Counted from the first letter of the stretch, positions 16,396-25,610 are shown. The stretch is DNA of 64,000 nucleotides from Bradyrhizobium sp. SRL28 (GCF_018596315.1 NZ_JAHEAG010000015.1:1-64000); one strand, 5' to 3'. Notes: a model not told the origin generated them from the sequence alone. Numbers and translations: made by a program.

Positions 16396-18705
16396 CTATC
16401 CAAACAGCGTCGGCTGCGGGCGGCCGGCGCGCTCCTGGGCTTCGACGGCGGCAACCGCCGTCATGTTGAGTACGCCGCGCGCCGTCACTCCCGGGGTGAG
16501 GATATGCGCCGGACGCGCCGGCCCGATCAGGATCGGCCCGACCGGCAGCGCATCCGCCAGCGTCTTGATCATCTGGTAGGCGACGTTGGCGGTGTCGAGG
16601 TTCGGCATGATCAGGATGTTGGCATCGCCCTCCAGCTTGGAATGCGGCAGCACGAGCTTGCGCGCCGCGGCCGAGAGCGCGGTATCGCCCTGCATCTCGC
16701 CGTCGGCCTCGATCTCGGGATGCTTTTCCTTCAGAAGCGCGGTGGCGCGGCGCATCTTGCGCGAGGAGTCCGTATCATAACTGCCGAAGTCGGAATGTGA
16801 CACGAAGGCGACGCGCGGCTTCATGTTGAACCGCTGCACATGGTTTGCCGCCAGCGACGCGACTTCCGCGAGTTCCTCGGCGCTCGGGTTCGGGCGCACC
16901 TGGGTATCGGCGATGAAATAGGAACCCTTGCTGGTGATCATCATCGACAGCGCCGCAAAATCGCTGACGCCAGGCAGGAAGCCGATGATCTCGCGGACAT
17001 GGCGCAGATGGCTCATATAGCGGCCCTCGACGCCGCAGATCATGGCATCGGCCTCGCCGCGCATCACCGCAAGCGCTGCGATCACGGTGTTGTTGGTGCG
17101 GACCACGGTGCGCGCGGCTTCGGGCGTGACGCCGCGCCTTCCGGCGACGTCGATATAGGTCTGCACATAGGAACGATAGCGCGGATCGTCCTCGGGATTG
17201 ACGAGATCGAAATCCCGCCCGGCCTTGATTGAGAGGCCGAACCGCTTGAGCCTTGCCTCGACGACGGAGGGGCGGCCGACCAGGATCGGCCGCGCCAGTT
17301 TTTCCTCAAGCACGACCTGCGTGGCGCGCAGCACGCGCTCGTCCTCACCCTCGGCATAGATCACGCGGACCGGCTGGGTCTTTGCCTTGGCGAATACCGG
17401 CTTCATGACGAGGCCGGAGCGGAAGGCGAAGCGTTGCAGCAGTGCGCAATATTCGTCAAAGTTCTTGATCGGGCGCGTGGCCACGCCGGATTCCATCGCA
17501 GCCTTCGCCACCGCCGGCGCGATGCGCAGGATCAGCCGCGGATCGAACGGGCTCGGGATCAGCGAGCCCGGGCCAAACCCTTGCGTCTCGCCGCTGTCAA
17601 AGCCTTGCGCCACCGCATCCGACGGCGGATCGCGCGCGAGCTGCGCGATCGCATCGACCGCTGCATGTTTCATTTCCTCGTTGATCCCGGTAGCGCCGAC
17701 GTCGAGCGCACCGCGGAAGATGAACGGGAAGCACAGGACATTGTTGACCTGGTTCGGAAAGTCCGAGCGCCCGGTGCAGATCATCGCGTCGGGGCGCGCC
17801 TTACGCGCCTCGTCCGGCATGATTTCCGGGTTCGGATTGGCCAGCGCCATCACCAGCGGCTGGTCTCCCATCGACTTGACCATGTCTGGCGTCAGCACGT
17901 TGGGCGCGGACAACCCCAAGAAAATATCCGCGCCGCCGATCACGTCCGCCAGCACGCGCGCGCTGGTTTTCTGCGCATAGACCGCCTTCCAGCGATCCAT
18001 CAGCGTGTTGCGGCCCTCATGCACCACGCCGTCGATGTCGCAGACCCAGATGTTCTTGCGCTGCGCGCCCAGCGAGACCAGGAGATTCAGGCACGCGATC
18101 GCCGCAGCACCGGCGCCCGAACAGACGATCTTCACATCAGCGAGCTTCTTGCCGTTCAGCAGCAGCGCATTGACGATGGCGGCGCCGACGATGATGGCCG
18201 TGCCATGCTGGTCGTCGTGGAACACCGGGATCTTCATGCGCGCCTTGAGCTGCGCCTCGATCTCAAAGCATTCCGGTCCCTTGATGTCCTCGAGATTGAT
18301 ACCGCCGAAGGTCGGTTCCAGCGCCGCCACCGTCTCGACCACGCGCTCGATGGTGTCGGCAGCGATTTCAATGTCGAAGACGTCGATCCCGGCGAATTTC
18401 TTGAACAGGACCGCCTTGCCTTCCATGACCGGCTTGGAGGCCAGCGGGCCGATATTGCCGAGCCCGAGCACCGCGGTACCGTTGGAGACCACTGCGACGA
18501 GATTGGCGCGGGCGGTCAGCGAGGCCGCTTCGGCCGGATTGTTGGCGATTTCGGTGCAGGCTGCAGCTACGCCCGGCGAATAGGCCAGCGCGAGGTCGCG
18601 CTGGTTGGCGAGCGGCTTGGTGGCCTGGATCTCGAGTTTACCCGGGCGCGGCAGCCGGTGATACGCAAGCGCCGCGGAGCGGAGATCTTCAGAATAGGAC
18701 GACAT
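16396..18705 (-). CDS. maeB: NADP-dependent malic enzyme, MaeB type (malic enzyme fused to phosphotransacetylase-like domain)
   Basis: A 769-residue cytoplasmic enzyme that oxidatively decarboxylates malate to pyruvate. Residues about 1-430 are the malic enzyme (LALAYSPGVAAACTEIANN, GLGNIGPLASKPVMEGKA, FHDDQHGTAI, CSGAGAAAIACLNLL). Residues about 440-769 are a phosphotransacetylase-like domain that usually serves regulation by acetyl-CoA. In rhizobia this enzyme links C4-dicarboxylate use to pyruvate. I chose the ATG at 18705, preceded by GGGGGAG; a GTG four codons upstream is possible. A likely terminator follows in the repeat. Confidence 0.95.
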   Translation of the reverse strand: MSSYSEDLRSAALAYHRLPRPGKLEIQATKPLANQRDLALAYSPGVAAACTEIANNPAEAASLTARANLVAVVSNGTAVLGLGNIGPLASKPVMEGKAVLFKKFAGIDVFDIEIAADTIERVVETVAALEPTFGGINLEDIKGPECFEIEAQLKARMKIPVFHDDQHGTAIIVGAAIVNALLLNGKKLADVKIVCSGAGAAAIACLNLLVSLGAQRKNIWVCDIDGVVHEGRNTLMDRWKAVYAQKTSARVLADVIGGADIFLGLSAPNVLTPDMVKSMGDQPLVMALANPNPEIMPDEARKARPDAMICTGRSDFPNQVNNVLCFPFIFRGALDVGATGINEEMKHAAVDAIAQLARDPPSDAVAQGFDSGETQGFGPGSLIPSPFDPRLILRIAPAVAKAAMESGVATRPIKNFDEYCALLQRFAFRSGLVMKPVFAKAKTQPVRVIYAEGEDERVLRATQVVLEEKLARPILVGRPSVVEARLKRFGLSIKAGRDFDLVNPEDDPRYRSYVQTYIDVAGRRGVTPEAARTVVRTNNTVIAALAVMRGEADAMICGVEGRYMSHLRHVREIIGFLPGVSDFAALSMMITSKGSYFIADTQVRPNPSAEELAEVASLAANHVQRFNMKPRVAFVSHSDFGSYDTDSSRKMRRATALLKEKHPEIEADGEMQGDTALSAAARKLVLPHSKLEGDANILIMPNLDTANVAYQMIKTLADALPVGPILIGPARPAHILTPGVTARGVLNMTAVAAVEAQERAGRPQPTLFG

Positions 18706-18768
18706 GCACTCCCCCACGGGCTTTCTCGACCCCGAATTGCTTCCGGCGGCCGGTCTTCGTTCGAACCG

Positions 18769-18840
18769 TTAGTTCTGCGGCAGATTGAGCCGGATGTGAA
18801 GCACGGGCAACCGCTTGGATGCAACATTCGAAAGCCTCCC
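18769..18840 (-). pseudogene. Remnant resembling the aspS 3' end
   Basis: On the minus strand this stretch reads ...NVASKRLPVLHIRLNLPQN-stop. The true AspRS C-terminus about 2.1 kb away reads ...EVTTKQLRELHIRLNLPDKG-stop. The match is also strong at DNA level around CTTCACATCCGGCTCAAT. It has no start of its own and lies in the gap upstream of maeB. I infer a relict of a partial duplication. Confidence 0.55.
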
Positions 18841-18963
18841 CATCAACAGGGGGCATCGACGGAAAGCGCCAAAGCCGGTAGCATATTTTCCTCCCTACCC
18901 CGTCCCCTTTACCGACATATGGCAATTTTGCCTCCCGCAATGTCGGCATCCGGAGCACAACTA

Positions 18964-20946
18964 ATGGTCAAGATACTGATGGGCCTGGCCGCTGCGGTCG
19001 TAATCGCGGTGGGCGGCTTCTTCGGCTTCGAGTTTTATACGCAGCATCGGGTTGCCAGCGAGGTCGAGGCCACGTTCGAGCAGATCCGCGCCGGCGGCGG
19101 CAAGGCAAGCCACGGCAAGGTATCGTTCGACCTGCGCAGCCGCACGCTCAAGATCGCCGATATTGCGACTGAATCGGCCACGCAGCCTCCGGTAAGCGTC
19201 AAGATCGCCAGCATCATAGCCACCGGCGTCGGTCAGCCGGACGCGACACGCTTCTCGGCCGATGCCATCGAGATCACCGACTTCGAACTCAATACCAGGA
19301 TGGCCGTGGGGGCGGATTGGCAAGTCGCCTACAAGGTGCCGCGGATCGCGGCGAAGGATTTTTCCGGCCCGGCAAACCCGCCGGTGCCGCCGGCATCGTC
19401 ATCGATGATCGACCTATATCGATTGTTTATTGAACAGCTTGGTGCAGTCACTGCTTCCTCGATCACGGCACCGACTGTTGCCGGCACCATGAGCTCCGGA
19501 AACCCGCAATTGGGGAACGGAGAATTCGCCTATTCTAACCTTACGCTGCGCGACATGAAGGCCGGCAAGATTGCCGCTGTGACTGTAGACCGAATGACCT
19601 TCACAGGGAACTCGCAATCGAAGGGCAAGCCCGAGAGGGTCACCGGTGAGCTGGCAAATCTCGCTGCGCAGGACGTCGATATGGTCGCGGCCGCGACAAT
19701 CCTCGATCCGCAGCGAGGCAACGACGACCAATACTACCGCGTCTACCGGCAGATTAGCGCCGGCGCCTATACGATCACCTCAGGGCAAGGTCCGACGGTG
19801 CGTATCGAGGGGCTGACGGCCGAGGATATCGGGGCGCGGCCCTCGCGGCTGCAACTGGCCGCACTGCTGGCAACGATGCCGTCCGGAGCGGCCCAGCCCA
19901 CGCCGGCGCAGACGCGCGAAATGATGGAAAGGGCGGCCAAGATCTACGAAGGCGTGCGCATTGGAAACGCCGAGATGCGCGGCTTTTCGATGGATATGCC
20001 GGAGGGCGGCTTCAAGCTCGCCTCGCTGCGCTTCAGTCTGGAGAACGGAAAGACCGGCGAATTTGCGCTCGAGGGTTTTGATGGCCGTACAGCGCAGGGG
20101 CCGGTCAAGGTCACCCGCTTCGCCCTCAAAAGCGTGGATATCGCCGGCTTGTTGCGCAAGACCGCACTGTTCTCGAACCCGGCGCAACCACCGCCGCCCG
20201 ACCAAGCGCTCGGCATGATTGCCCTGCTCGAGGGCGCCGAACTCAAAGGCTTCGCAGCGCCCTTTAAGAACACCGGCCGGCCGATCAACGTCGACCTCGT
20301 CAGCCTGGACTGGGGGCAGTTCATCGGACCTATACCGAGCAAGGCGCGACTGACCGCGAAGATGTCCGGTCCTCTCGACGCGACCCATCCCGGTCAGCGA
20401 ATGCTGATTGCCGCGGGCCTCGACAAGATGGCGATCGATCTCGATCTCGGCACGGCATGGACCGAAGCATCGCGCGCATTCGTACTGGAGCCCGTGACGG
20501 TCGAGCTTGGCGGCATGCTGAAAGCGTCCGCAAGAATTTCGCTCGCCAACGTGCCGCGCGAGGTGTTCTCGATCAATCCAATTCAGTCGGCCGTCATGGC
20601 CACGCAGATCGAGGCCGGCACGATCGATCTCACGGTGCGCGATTTGGGCGGCGTCGATCTCGCGGTCGGCCACTATGCCCGGATGCAGAACATCAGCCGC
20701 GACGCCGCGCGAAAAGCGATCGTTGACGACATCAGAAACAGCGCTGCGACGACAGGGACAAACAACCCCGATGCTGTCGCCGCCGCGGAGGCGCTGGCGC
20801 GTTTTATCGAAACGCCGCGGACAGCGCTGACGCTCAAGCTCACGCCGCTCGGCAAAGTGCCGGCGATGCAGCTCTTCCAGATGTTGAAGACCGACCCGCT
20901 CGTCGCGCTTTCGCAGTTCCGTATCGAGGCTTCGACGGCGCTGTGA
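18964..20946 (+). CDS. Membrane-anchored hypothetical protein (660 aa)
   Basis: A large protein with an N-terminal anchor or uncleaved signal (ILMGLAAAVVIAVGGFFGF, about residues 4-23), followed by a long beta-rich periplasmic region. Repeated phrases about fields such as RSRTLKIADIA and SADAIEITDFEL recall AsmA-like or DUF945-like proteins, but I cannot assign it firmly. The ATG at 18964 has GGAG eight bases upstream; an ATG at 18919 is also in frame. The much longer open frame leading into it from the left is antisense to maeB and not coding. It ends one base before the aspS stop (convergent). Confidence 0.75.
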   Translation: MVKILMGLAAAVVIAVGGFFGFEFYTQHRVASEVEATFEQIRAGGGKASHGKVSFDLRSRTLKIADIATESATQPPVSVKIASIIATGVGQPDATRFSADAIEITDFELNTRMAVGADWQVAYKVPRIAAKDFSGPANPPVPPASSSMIDLYRLFIEQLGAVTASSITAPTVAGTMSSGNPQLGNGEFAYSNLTLRDMKAGKIAAVTVDRMTFTGNSQSKGKPERVTGELANLAAQDVDMVAAATILDPQRGNDDQYYRVYRQISAGAYTITSGQGPTVRIEGLTAEDIGARPSRLQLAALLATMPSGAAQPTPAQTREMMERAAKIYEGVRIGNAEMRGFSMDMPEGGFKLASLRFSLENGKTGEFALEGFDGRTAQGPVKVTRFALKSVDIAGLLRKTALFSNPAQPPPPDQALGMIALLEGAELKGFAAPFKNTGRPINVDLVSLDWGQFIGPIPSKARLTAKMSGPLDATHPGQRMLIAAGLDKMAIDLDLGTAWTEASRAFVLEPVTVELGGMLKASARISLANVPREVFSINPIQSAVMATQIEAGTIDLTVRDLGGVDLAVGHYARMQNISRDAARKAIVDDIRNSAATTGTNNPDAVAAAEALARFIETPRTALTLKLTPLGKVPAMQLFQMLKTDPLVALSQFRIEASTAL

Positions 20947-20947
20947 G

Positions 20948-22723
20948 CTACCCCTTGTCCGGCAAATTGAGCCGGATGTGAAGCTCGCGGAGCTGCTTGG
21001 TTGTGACTTCCGACGGCGCGCCCATCAGGAGGTCCACGGCCTGCTGGTTCATCGGGAACAGCGAGATTTCGCGCAAGTTCGTGGTGCCGCAGAGCAGCAT
21101 CACGATGCGGTCGACGCCGGCCGCCATGCCGCCATGCGGCGGGGCGCCGTACTGGAACGCGCGATACATGCCGCCGAAACGCTCGACGACATCCTTCTCG
21201 CCATAGCCCGCGATCTCGAACGCCTTCACCATCGCCTCGGGGCGATGGTTGCGGATGCCGCCGGAGGCGATCTCGTAGCCGTTGCAGGTGATGTCGTACT
21301 GGAACGCCTTGATGGTCAGCGCTTCCTGCGTCTGCAACGCCTTGAGGCCGCCCTGCGGCATCGAGAACGGGTTATGCGAGAAGTCGACCTTCTTGTCTTC
21401 CTCATTGTATTCGTACATCGGGAAGTCGACGATCCAGGCGAGCTCGAACCGGTCCTTGTCGATCAGGTTCAATTCCTCAGCCACCTTGGTGCGGGCGAGG
21501 CCTGAAAACTTCCAGAATTTTTCCGGATCGCCGGCGACGAAGAACGCCGCATCGCCCTCCTTCGTGCCGAGCTGCGTGCGGATCGCAGCTGTCCGCTCCG
21601 CGCCGATGTTGTTGGCGAGTGGACCCGCGCCCTCGCCGCCCTCGCGCCACATGATGTAGCCGAGCCCGGGCTGGCCTTCGCCTTGCGCCCAGGAGTTCAT
21701 GCGGTCGCAGAACGCGCGTGATCCGCCGCCCACGCCGGGGATCGCCCAGACCTGGTTCTTCGGGTCTTCGAGCATCCGCGCGAACACCTTGAAGCCGGAG
21801 CCGCGGAAGTGTTCGGAGACGTCCTGCATAATGATCGGGTTGCGCAGGTCCGGCTTGTCGCTGCCGTATTTCTTCAAGGCTTCGGCGAATGGAATCCGCG
21901 GCCAGTTCTTGGTCACCGGCTTGCCCTTGGCGAACTCCTCGAACACGCCGGTGACGACGGGCTCGACGGCCGCGAATACGTCGTCTTGCTCGACAAAGCT
22001 CATTTCGAGGTCGAGCTGATAAAACTCGCCCGGCAAGCGGTCGGCGCGCGGGTCCTCGTCGCGGAAACACGGCGCGATCTGGAAGTAGCGGTCGAAGCCA
22101 CTCATCATCAGGAGCTGCTTGTACTGCTGCGGCGCCTGCGGCAGCGCGTAGAATTCTCCGGGATGGATCCGCGACGGCACCAAAAAGTCCCGCGCGCCTT
22201 CCGGCGAGGACGCCGTCAGGATCGGGGTCTGGAACTCGAAGAAGCCCTGCTCCTTCATCCGCTTGCGCATGGAATCCACGATGGCGCCGCGGGTCATGAT
22301 GTTCTGGTGCAGCTTCTCGCGACGGAGGTCGAGGAAGCGGTACTTAAGCCTGATGTCTTCAGGATATTCCTGCTCGCCGAACACCGGCAGCGGCAGCTCG
22401 GCCGCAGGTCCGAGCACCTCGATCTCGCTGACATAGACTTCGACCGCCCCGGTCGGCAGTTCCGGATTGTCGGTGCCGTCGGGACGACGGCGTACCTTGC
22501 CGTCGATCCGCACCACCCATTCCGAGCGGAACTTTTCCACTTCCTTGAACGCCGGCGAATCCGGGTCCGCCACGCATTGGGTGATGCCGTAATGGTCGCG
22601 CAGATCGATGAACAGCACCCCGCCATGGTCGCGGATACGATGGCACCAGCCGGAAAGACGGGCAGTTTGGCCGATGTCGCTGTCGCGAAGCGCGCCGCAT
22701 GTATGTGACCGATAGCGATGCAT
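20948..22723 (-). CDS. aspS: Aspartyl-tRNA synthetase (bacterial type)
   Basis: A class II synthetase of 591 residues, charging tRNA-Asp (and perhaps tRNA-Asn in lineages lacking AsnRS). An OB-fold anticodon domain (about 1-110) contains LSGWCHRIRDHGGVLFIDLRD. Motif 2 is CFRDEDPRADRLPGEF, the bacterial GAD insertion spans about 290-410, and motif 3 is GGMAAGVDRIVMLL. The start ATG at 22723 fits the family. The length is normal. The gene is convergent with the hypothetical gene and divergent from selO. Confidence 0.97.
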   Translation of the reverse strand: MHRYRSHTCGALRDSDIGQTARLSGWCHRIRDHGGVLFIDLRDHYGITQCVADPDSPAFKEVEKFRSEWVVRIDGKVRRRPDGTDNPELPTGAVEVYVSEIEVLGPAAELPLPVFGEQEYPEDIRLKYRFLDLRREKLHQNIMTRGAIVDSMRKRMKEQGFFEFQTPILTASSPEGARDFLVPSRIHPGEFYALPQAPQQYKQLLMMSGFDRYFQIAPCFRDEDPRADRLPGEFYQLDLEMSFVEQDDVFAAVEPVVTGVFEEFAKGKPVTKNWPRIPFAEALKKYGSDKPDLRNPIIMQDVSEHFRGSGFKVFARMLEDPKNQVWAIPGVGGGSRAFCDRMNSWAQGEGQPGLGYIMWREGGEGAGPLANNIGAERTAAIRTQLGTKEGDAAFFVAGDPEKFWKFSGLARTKVAEELNLIDKDRFELAWIVDFPMYEYNEEDKKVDFSHNPFSMPQGGLKALQTQEALTIKAFQYDITCNGYEIASGGIRNHRPEAMVKAFEIAGYGEKDVVERFGGMYRAFQYGAPPHGGMAAGVDRIVMLLCGTTNLREISLFPMNQQAVDLLMGAPSEVTTKQLRELHIRLNLPDKG

Positions 22724-22914
22724 GGAAGTCCCAAAAACAGATGTCGGAGGTCAGAATCGGGGGCCAAAGCCCGCGCGAATTGCGGGAGGGTTTACCCGAC
22801 GCCGCGAGGGGCGGCAACCAATGGCGGGGCCTGTTTTGGGCCCGGACAGCGAGATTTCCGCCCGCACCCGCCCGAACCGTTTGCCTATTCCCTGCCCGCG
22901 CCTATCTTTGGGTC

Positions 22915-24387
22915 ATGACCGTCCATTTCCCGTTCCAGAACACCTATTCGGCGCTGCCGGCGAGTTTTTTCGCCCGCGTGGCCCCGACACCCGTCGCCGC
23001 CCCCCGACTGATCAAGCTGAACCGGGCCCTGGCCGTCCATCTCGGCCTTGATCCCGATGTGCTGGATAGCCCGGAAGGGGCGGAAATCCTCGCCGGGAAG
23101 CGCCTGCCCGACGGCGCCGATCCGATCGCGATGGCTTATGCCGGCCACCAGTTCGGCCATTTCGTGCCCCAGCTCGGCGATGGCCGCGCCATCCTGCTCG
23201 GCGAGGTCGTCGACCAGGACGGCATCCGCCGCGACATCCAGCTCAAGGGATCTGGCCCGACGCCGTTCTCGCGCCGCGGCGACGGCCGCGCCGCGCTCGG
23301 GCCTGTCCTGCGCGAATACATCGTCAGCGAAGCGATGTTCGCGCTCGGCATCCCCACCACCCGCTCGCTCGCCGCCGTCACTTCGGGCGAGAACGTGATG
23401 CGCGAGACCATGCTGCCCGGCGCCGTGCTCACCCGCGTCGCCGCAAGCCACATCCGCGTCGGCACCTTCCAGTTCTTCGCTGCGCGCGGCGATACCGACG
23501 GTGTGCGCCAGCTCGCCGACCACGTCATTGCCAGGCATTACCCGGATGTCGCCAAGGCCGAGCGTCCCTATCACGCGCTGCTCGAAGGCGTCGTCGCCCG
23601 CCAGGCGGATCTCGTCGCGCGCTGGCTTCTGGTCGGCTTCATTCATGGCGTCATGAACACCGACAACACGTCCATATCCGGCGAGACCATCGATTACGGC
23701 CCATGCGCCTTCATGGACGAATACAACCCCGCGCAGGTATTCTCCTCGATCGATGAAATGGGCCGCTACGCCTACGCCAACCAGCCGCGCATCGCGCTCT
23801 GGAACCTGACCCGGCTCGCCGAATGCCTGCTGCCGCTGTTCTCCGACGACCAGGACAAGGCGATCGAACAGGCCCAATTCATTCTCGGTGAGTTCGCCGA
23901 AAAATTCACCGCCGCCTATCAGGCCGGCCTGCGCAAGAAGATCGGCCTGTTCACCGCGCGCGACGGCGACGAAGCGCTGGTGCAGGATCTGCTCGATGCG
24001 ATGGCGAAGAACCAGGCCGATTTCACCCTCACCTTCCGCCGCCTGATCGATGCCGCTGTGGATGCCGACGACGACAGCGTCAGGGCCCAGTTCACCGATC
24101 CCGCCGCCTTCGACGAATGGGCCACGCGCTGGCGTCAGCGCCTTGCGGACGAGCCGCAATCCGCCGCCGATCGACAAGCCGCGATGCGCGCCGTCAATCC
24201 AGCGTTCATTCCACGCAACCACCGCGTCGAAGCCGTGATCGCGGCGGCCGTAAACAACGACTACGCGCCGTTCGAGGAATTGCTGACGGTGCTGTCGAAG
24301 CCGTATGAGGATCAGCCGGCGTACGCAGCCTATGCCGAGCCGCCACTGCCGGAGCAACGCGTGCTGCAGACGTTCTGCGGCACATGA
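22915..24387 (+). CDS. selO: SelO/YdiU family protein adenylyltransferase (pseudokinase fold)
   Basis: A 490-residue enzyme that, in characterised members, transfers AMP to Ser/Thr/Tyr residues of proteins in redox control. Landmarks are YAGHQFGHFVPQLGDGRA, the nucleotide region QLKGSGPTPFSRRGDGRAAL and the metal-site region HGVMNTDN...IDYGPCAFMD. A Cys third from the C-terminus (FCGT) stands where animal SelO has selenocysteine. I chose the ATG at 22915 by the family's N-terminus (FPFQNTYSALPASFFARV); the upstream open frame is antisense to aspS. Confidence 0.93.
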   Translation: MTVHFPFQNTYSALPASFFARVAPTPVAAPRLIKLNRALAVHLGLDPDVLDSPEGAEILAGKRLPDGADPIAMAYAGHQFGHFVPQLGDGRAILLGEVVDQDGIRRDIQLKGSGPTPFSRRGDGRAALGPVLREYIVSEAMFALGIPTTRSLAAVTSGENVMRETMLPGAVLTRVAASHIRVGTFQFFAARGDTDGVRQLADHVIARHYPDVAKAERPYHALLEGVVARQADLVARWLLVGFIHGVMNTDNTSISGETIDYGPCAFMDEYNPAQVFSSIDEMGRYAYANQPRIALWNLTRLAECLLPLFSDDQDKAIEQAQFILGEFAEKFTAAYQAGLRKKIGLFTARDGDEALVQDLLDAMAKNQADFTLTFRRLIDAAVDADDDSVRAQFTDPAAFDEWATRWRQRLADEPQSAADRQAAMRAVNPAFIPRNHRVEAVIAAAVNNDYAPFEELLTVLSKPYEDQPAYAAYAEPPLPEQRVLQTFCGT

Positions 24388-24415
24388 GGCGAAGTTTTCA
24401 CTCCTCGCGCAGATT

Positions 24416-24490
24416 GTAGGATGGGTAGAGCGAAACCCATCAATGCCGCGCGCGGGGCTGATGGGTTTCGCTTCGCTCTACCCATCCTAC
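24416..24490. repeat. 75-bp palindromic repeat (GTAGGATGGG type)
   Basis: The outer arms 24416-24434 and 24472-24490 are perfect 19-base complements. Inner arms ACCCATCA (24435-24442) and TGATGGGT (24459-24466) pair after a 5-nt bulge (TTCGC duplicated). The GTAGGATGGGTAGAGCGAA arm is a widely seen intergenic repeat in proteobacteria. It sits between selO and the higBA operon and may end selO transcription. Confidence 0.85.
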
Positions 24491-24510
24491 GCACCATTAT
24501 TCTAACGACC

Positions 24511-24562
24511 GTATCACCCGATGATACGTCATAATTGACGAGTGTATCATATGCTGATACAC
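24511..24562 (+). promoter_or_regulatory. higBA promoter with two operators
   Basis: Two inverted repeats share the core TATCA-N5-TGATA: GTATCA-N5-TGATAC (24511-24527) and GTGTATCA-N5-TGATACAC (24542-24562). A -35 TTGACG (24535-24540) and a -10 TACACT (24558-24563) are 17 bases apart, so the second operator covers the -10. Autorepression by HigA is inferred. Confidence 0.7.
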
Positions 24563-24568
24563 TCAATC

Positions 24569-24853
24569 ATGATCAAGAGTTTCAAGGATTCTCTAACGGA
24601 GGATGCATTCAACGGCGTCGTCCGCAAGGGCTTTCCCGCGGACCTGATCAAGGTTGCCCGACGCAAGCTGCGTTATCTGCACGCCGCACATATTTTAGCG
24701 GATTTGCGTGTGCCGCTGGGCAACCGGCTTGAGGCGCTCAAAGGAGACCGTGCTGGGCAACACTCAATTCGAGTAAACGACCAGTTCCGGATTTGCTTTG
24801 TTTGGACCGCCGAAGGGCCGAGAGATGTTGAGTTGACTGACTATCACTCGTGA
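24569..24853 (+). CDS. higB: HigB family mRNA-interferase toxin (type II TA)
   Basis: A 94-residue RelE-superfamily RNase that cleaves mRNA on the ribosome. The family signature runs from IKSFKDSLTEDAF through RKLRYLHAAHILADLRVP, GNRLEALKGDRAGQHSIRVNDQFRICF and the C-terminal VELTDYH. No Shine-Dalgarno precedes the ATG at 24569, and the promoter predicts a transcript starting near that ATG, so it may be leaderless. The toxin gene comes first, the usual order for higBA, and its antitoxin starts 38 bp downstream. Confidence 0.92.
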   Translation: MIKSFKDSLTEDAFNGVVRKGFPADLIKVARRKLRYLHAAHILADLRVPLGNRLEALKGDRAGQHSIRVNDQFRICFVWTAEGPRDVELTDYHS

Positions 24854-24891
24854 AGTCAGGCATGGCCTTCGCGCCAAAAGGAGGACCGTTA

Positions 24892-25194
24892 ATGGCCAAG
24901 AAGCTTTCCCCCATGCATCCGGGAGAAGTTCTTCGTGAGGAGTTTTTGTTACCGCTCGGGCTGTCGCCCGGCGCGGTGGCAAAGGCCTGCGGCGTTCCAC
25001 GGACGCGCATCGAGCGATTGTCGAATGAGGAAACTGGCGTAACGGCAGATACCGCGTTACGCCTGTCGAAGGTCTTCGGTACCTCGCCCGAACTCTGGCT
25101 GAACCTTCAGACCGATTACGACGTTCAAATCGCGAAGCGACAGATAGGCAAGGACCTCGCGAAGATCGGACCGATCCGCACAAGAGCGGCCTAG
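24892..25194 (+). CDS. higA: HigA family antitoxin
   Basis: A 100-residue XRE-type helix-turn-helix antitoxin that binds HigB and represses the operon. Landmarks: MHPGEVLREEFLLPLGLSPG, the HTH region VAKACGVPRTRIERLSNEETGVTADTALRLSKVFGTSPELWLNLQ and a short tail. I chose the ATG at 24892 because of the strong AAGGAGGACC upstream; a GTG overlapping the higB stop (24850) would add 14 residues. The strong site here compared with none for higB fits antitoxin excess. Confidence 0.92.
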   Translation: MAKKLSPMHPGEVLREEFLLPLGLSPGAVAKACGVPRTRIERLSNEETGVTADTALRLSKVFGTSPELWLNLQTDYDVQIAKRQIGKDLAKIGPIRTRAA

Positions 25195-25362
25195 ACGTGG
25201 TTGAGGATCAGCCGCAGCCTCGCACGACGACTATTACCCGTTAACCGAACTCCTTAAGCGCGCGTCCACCATCCGCGCATGCGCGCCTCCCCAGGTTTCA
25301 GAAATTAAGAAACGGTCAACGCGCTCCCCACAATTCTATCGGTTTATCCGGGGAGAATTGCC

Positions 25363-25473
25363 GTGGACGCCTTTGCTTTCGGATTCATGGGAATGGTGAT
25401 GATTGCACTCTGTCTCGCCGTGCTCGCGATCCCGTCCGGCCGGCGCCGGTCGCGGCACATCCGCTACGAGTAG
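25363..25473 (+). CDS. Tiny putative membrane protein (36 aa)
   Basis: A GTG-started frame preceded by GGGGAG. It encodes one hydrophobic helix (about residues 4-24, GFMGMVMIALCLAVLAIP) and an arginine-rich tail (SGRRRSRHIRYE), the positive-inside pattern of a single-pass inner-membrane peptide. It lies alone between the two toxin-antitoxin modules. It could be chance, but the ribosome-binding site and helix favour a gene. Confidence 0.45.
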   Translation: MDAFAFGFMGMVMIALCLAVLAIPSGRRRSRHIRYE

Positions 25474-25563
25474 TGCCTGGAATTTCCTGACATCGAACCA
25501 GCCGCAGCGAAGCCAAATTCGCCGCCGTTATATCAATTTGCTTTGCCGCCCTCAGATATATGT

Positions 25564-25594
25564 ATTATACGTATAATTGAAATCGTGAGATTTC
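25564..25594 (+). promoter_or_regulatory. Operator region of the Phd/PemK-like module
   Basis: Two adjacent perfect inverted repeats: the 14-base palindrome ATTATACGTATAAT (25564-25577) and GAAATC-GTGA-GATTTC (25579-25594). They lie 17-47 bases before the antitoxin ATG and overlap the likely -10 region. Binding by the antitoxin is inferred. Confidence 0.65.
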
Positions 25595-25610
25595 ACTAAG
25601 GGATATCGCA

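Noticed and set aside
17434..18963. Very long open frame antisense to maeB running into the 18964 gene
   Set aside because: High GC leaves antisense frames open; codon use and lack of homology point to a shadow. Only the part from 18964 is real.
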